Below are positions 4,849 to 5,116 of a DNA stretch of 5,116 bases, piece after piece (position 1 is the first letter of the stretch; each line of letters begins with the position of its first letter). The DNA is taken from assembly GCA_937874315.1 (NCBI GenBank), contig CALNAE010000098.1, forward strand, positions 1 through 5,116, in the 5' to 3' direction. Below the pieces are notes generated by a model. That model ran no database searches. It saw only the letters and a list, made by a program, of their open reading frames with translations, and had not been told where the DNA came from. The position numbers and the translations under genes were made by a program. This DNA is from an uncultured Bifidobacterium sp. (GTDB taxonomy: Bacteria; Actinomycetota; Actinomycetes; Actinomycetales; Bifidobacteriaceae).

Positions 4849-5116
4849 GGATCCGCTTGCGGCGGCCTCGAGCCTATGCGCGAGAACGCCTTGCACCGTC
4901 AGCGGCTTGGGCCAGAACTTGAATCTCAAACCTCAACACAGCGGCACGAGACGGTATTGCGAGGCTCAAACCGCTCTGCAGATCTAGGGCCACAGTCTCT
5001 CATTGCAAGAGAAACCGCCGACGGGCACCACCAATACGCACCACCGATGCCAAGCAATCCGTCCCTAGCGTCACAACCCCTCATTGCTGGTGCGAACCGT
5101 AAGCCGTCGCGCCGAG
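4849..5116 (+). other. Right-edge stretch without a supported gene
   Basis: A plus frame is open from 4849 to the window edge (ATG at 4876, about 80 codons). It has no Shine-Dalgarno, and its codons include many that are uncommon in the neighbouring genes (CTA, AGA, TCA, ACA, CGA). A minus frame is also open from the edge to about 4929. Two open frames on opposite strands argue against either being real. The stretch also holds a TCTCT/AGAGA hairpin (4996-5012), GCACCACC twice (5025 and 5038), and ATTGC-N6-8-AACCG three times (4956, 5002, 5083). I see no clear function. Confidence 0.4.

Larger units (their letters stand above)
3825..5116. other. Gene-free structured stretch of ~1.29 kb
   Basis: No frame here carries a convincing protein. 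The longest frames overlap one another on both strands, lack Shine-Dalgarno sequences, and run through tandem and inverted repeats. The stretch holds the upstream region of glmM, several hairpin-forming dyads, a G-tract cluster, a degenerate ~20-bp tandem array and a 20-bp inverted-repeat element, listed separately. I checked by eye for tRNA T-loops, the RNase P, tmRNA and SRP core motifs, and CRISPR-type repeats, and saw none. This is unusually long for an intergenic gap in a compact actinobacterial chromosome. Confidence 0.75.

Noticed and set aside
4849..4876. Vector-like cluster of restriction sites (BamHI, XhoI; PstI/BglII near 4977)
   Set aside because: Isolated six-base sites occur by chance, and they are not arranged as a known polylinker; no other vector sequence is seen.
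4876..5116. Start of a plus-strand gene running off the right edge
   Set aside because: No Shine-Dalgarno, codon choice unlike the neighbouring genes, and a competing open frame on the other strand. It cannot be settled without sequence beyond the window.

Overview
The window most likely comes from a Bifidobacterium chromosome or a close relative. The coding DNA is GC-rich, and the two recognisable proteins, GlmM and a 217-residue peptide deformylase, have the form I associate with that genus. This rests on recall of protein families, not on a search, so the genus is probable rather than proven.

Layout. Positions 35-1729 (+) hold one complete gene for a 564-residue, soluble, mostly alpha-helical protein that I cannot name. 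It is followed by a 53-bp convergent gap. Positions 3824 down to 1783 (-) hold a tight two-gene unit: glmM (phosphoglucosamine mutase, 462 aa) then def (peptide deformylase, 217 aa). The two genes overlap by one base (TAATG), so def is probably translated by coupling from the glmM message. GlmM supplies GlcN-1-phosphate for UDP-GlcNAc and peptidoglycan. Def removes the N-formyl group from nascent proteins. Both are housekeeping growth functions that could share one transcript.

Positions 3825-5116 (about 1.29 kb) contain no convincing gene. The region is nonetheless rich in structure. From left to right it holds: two small hairpins next to a candidate glmM promoter; a 47-nt bulged stem-loop; a G-tract cluster; a degenerate tandem array of about twelve ~20-bp units; a perfect 20-bp inverted repeat 104 bp apart, with a third partial copy of its arm beside it; and several 6-7 bp dyads and short direct repeats. 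The right end (about 4850-5116) has an open frame running off the edge and three copies of a spaced motif, but its codons do not look like a gene.

The part worth a second look is this structured gene-free stretch, mainly the 20-bp array (about 4222-4490) and the inverted-repeat element (4505-4648). I see no defence system, CRISPR, transposase, tRNA or rRNA. I found no strong evidence for a new multi-gene system.
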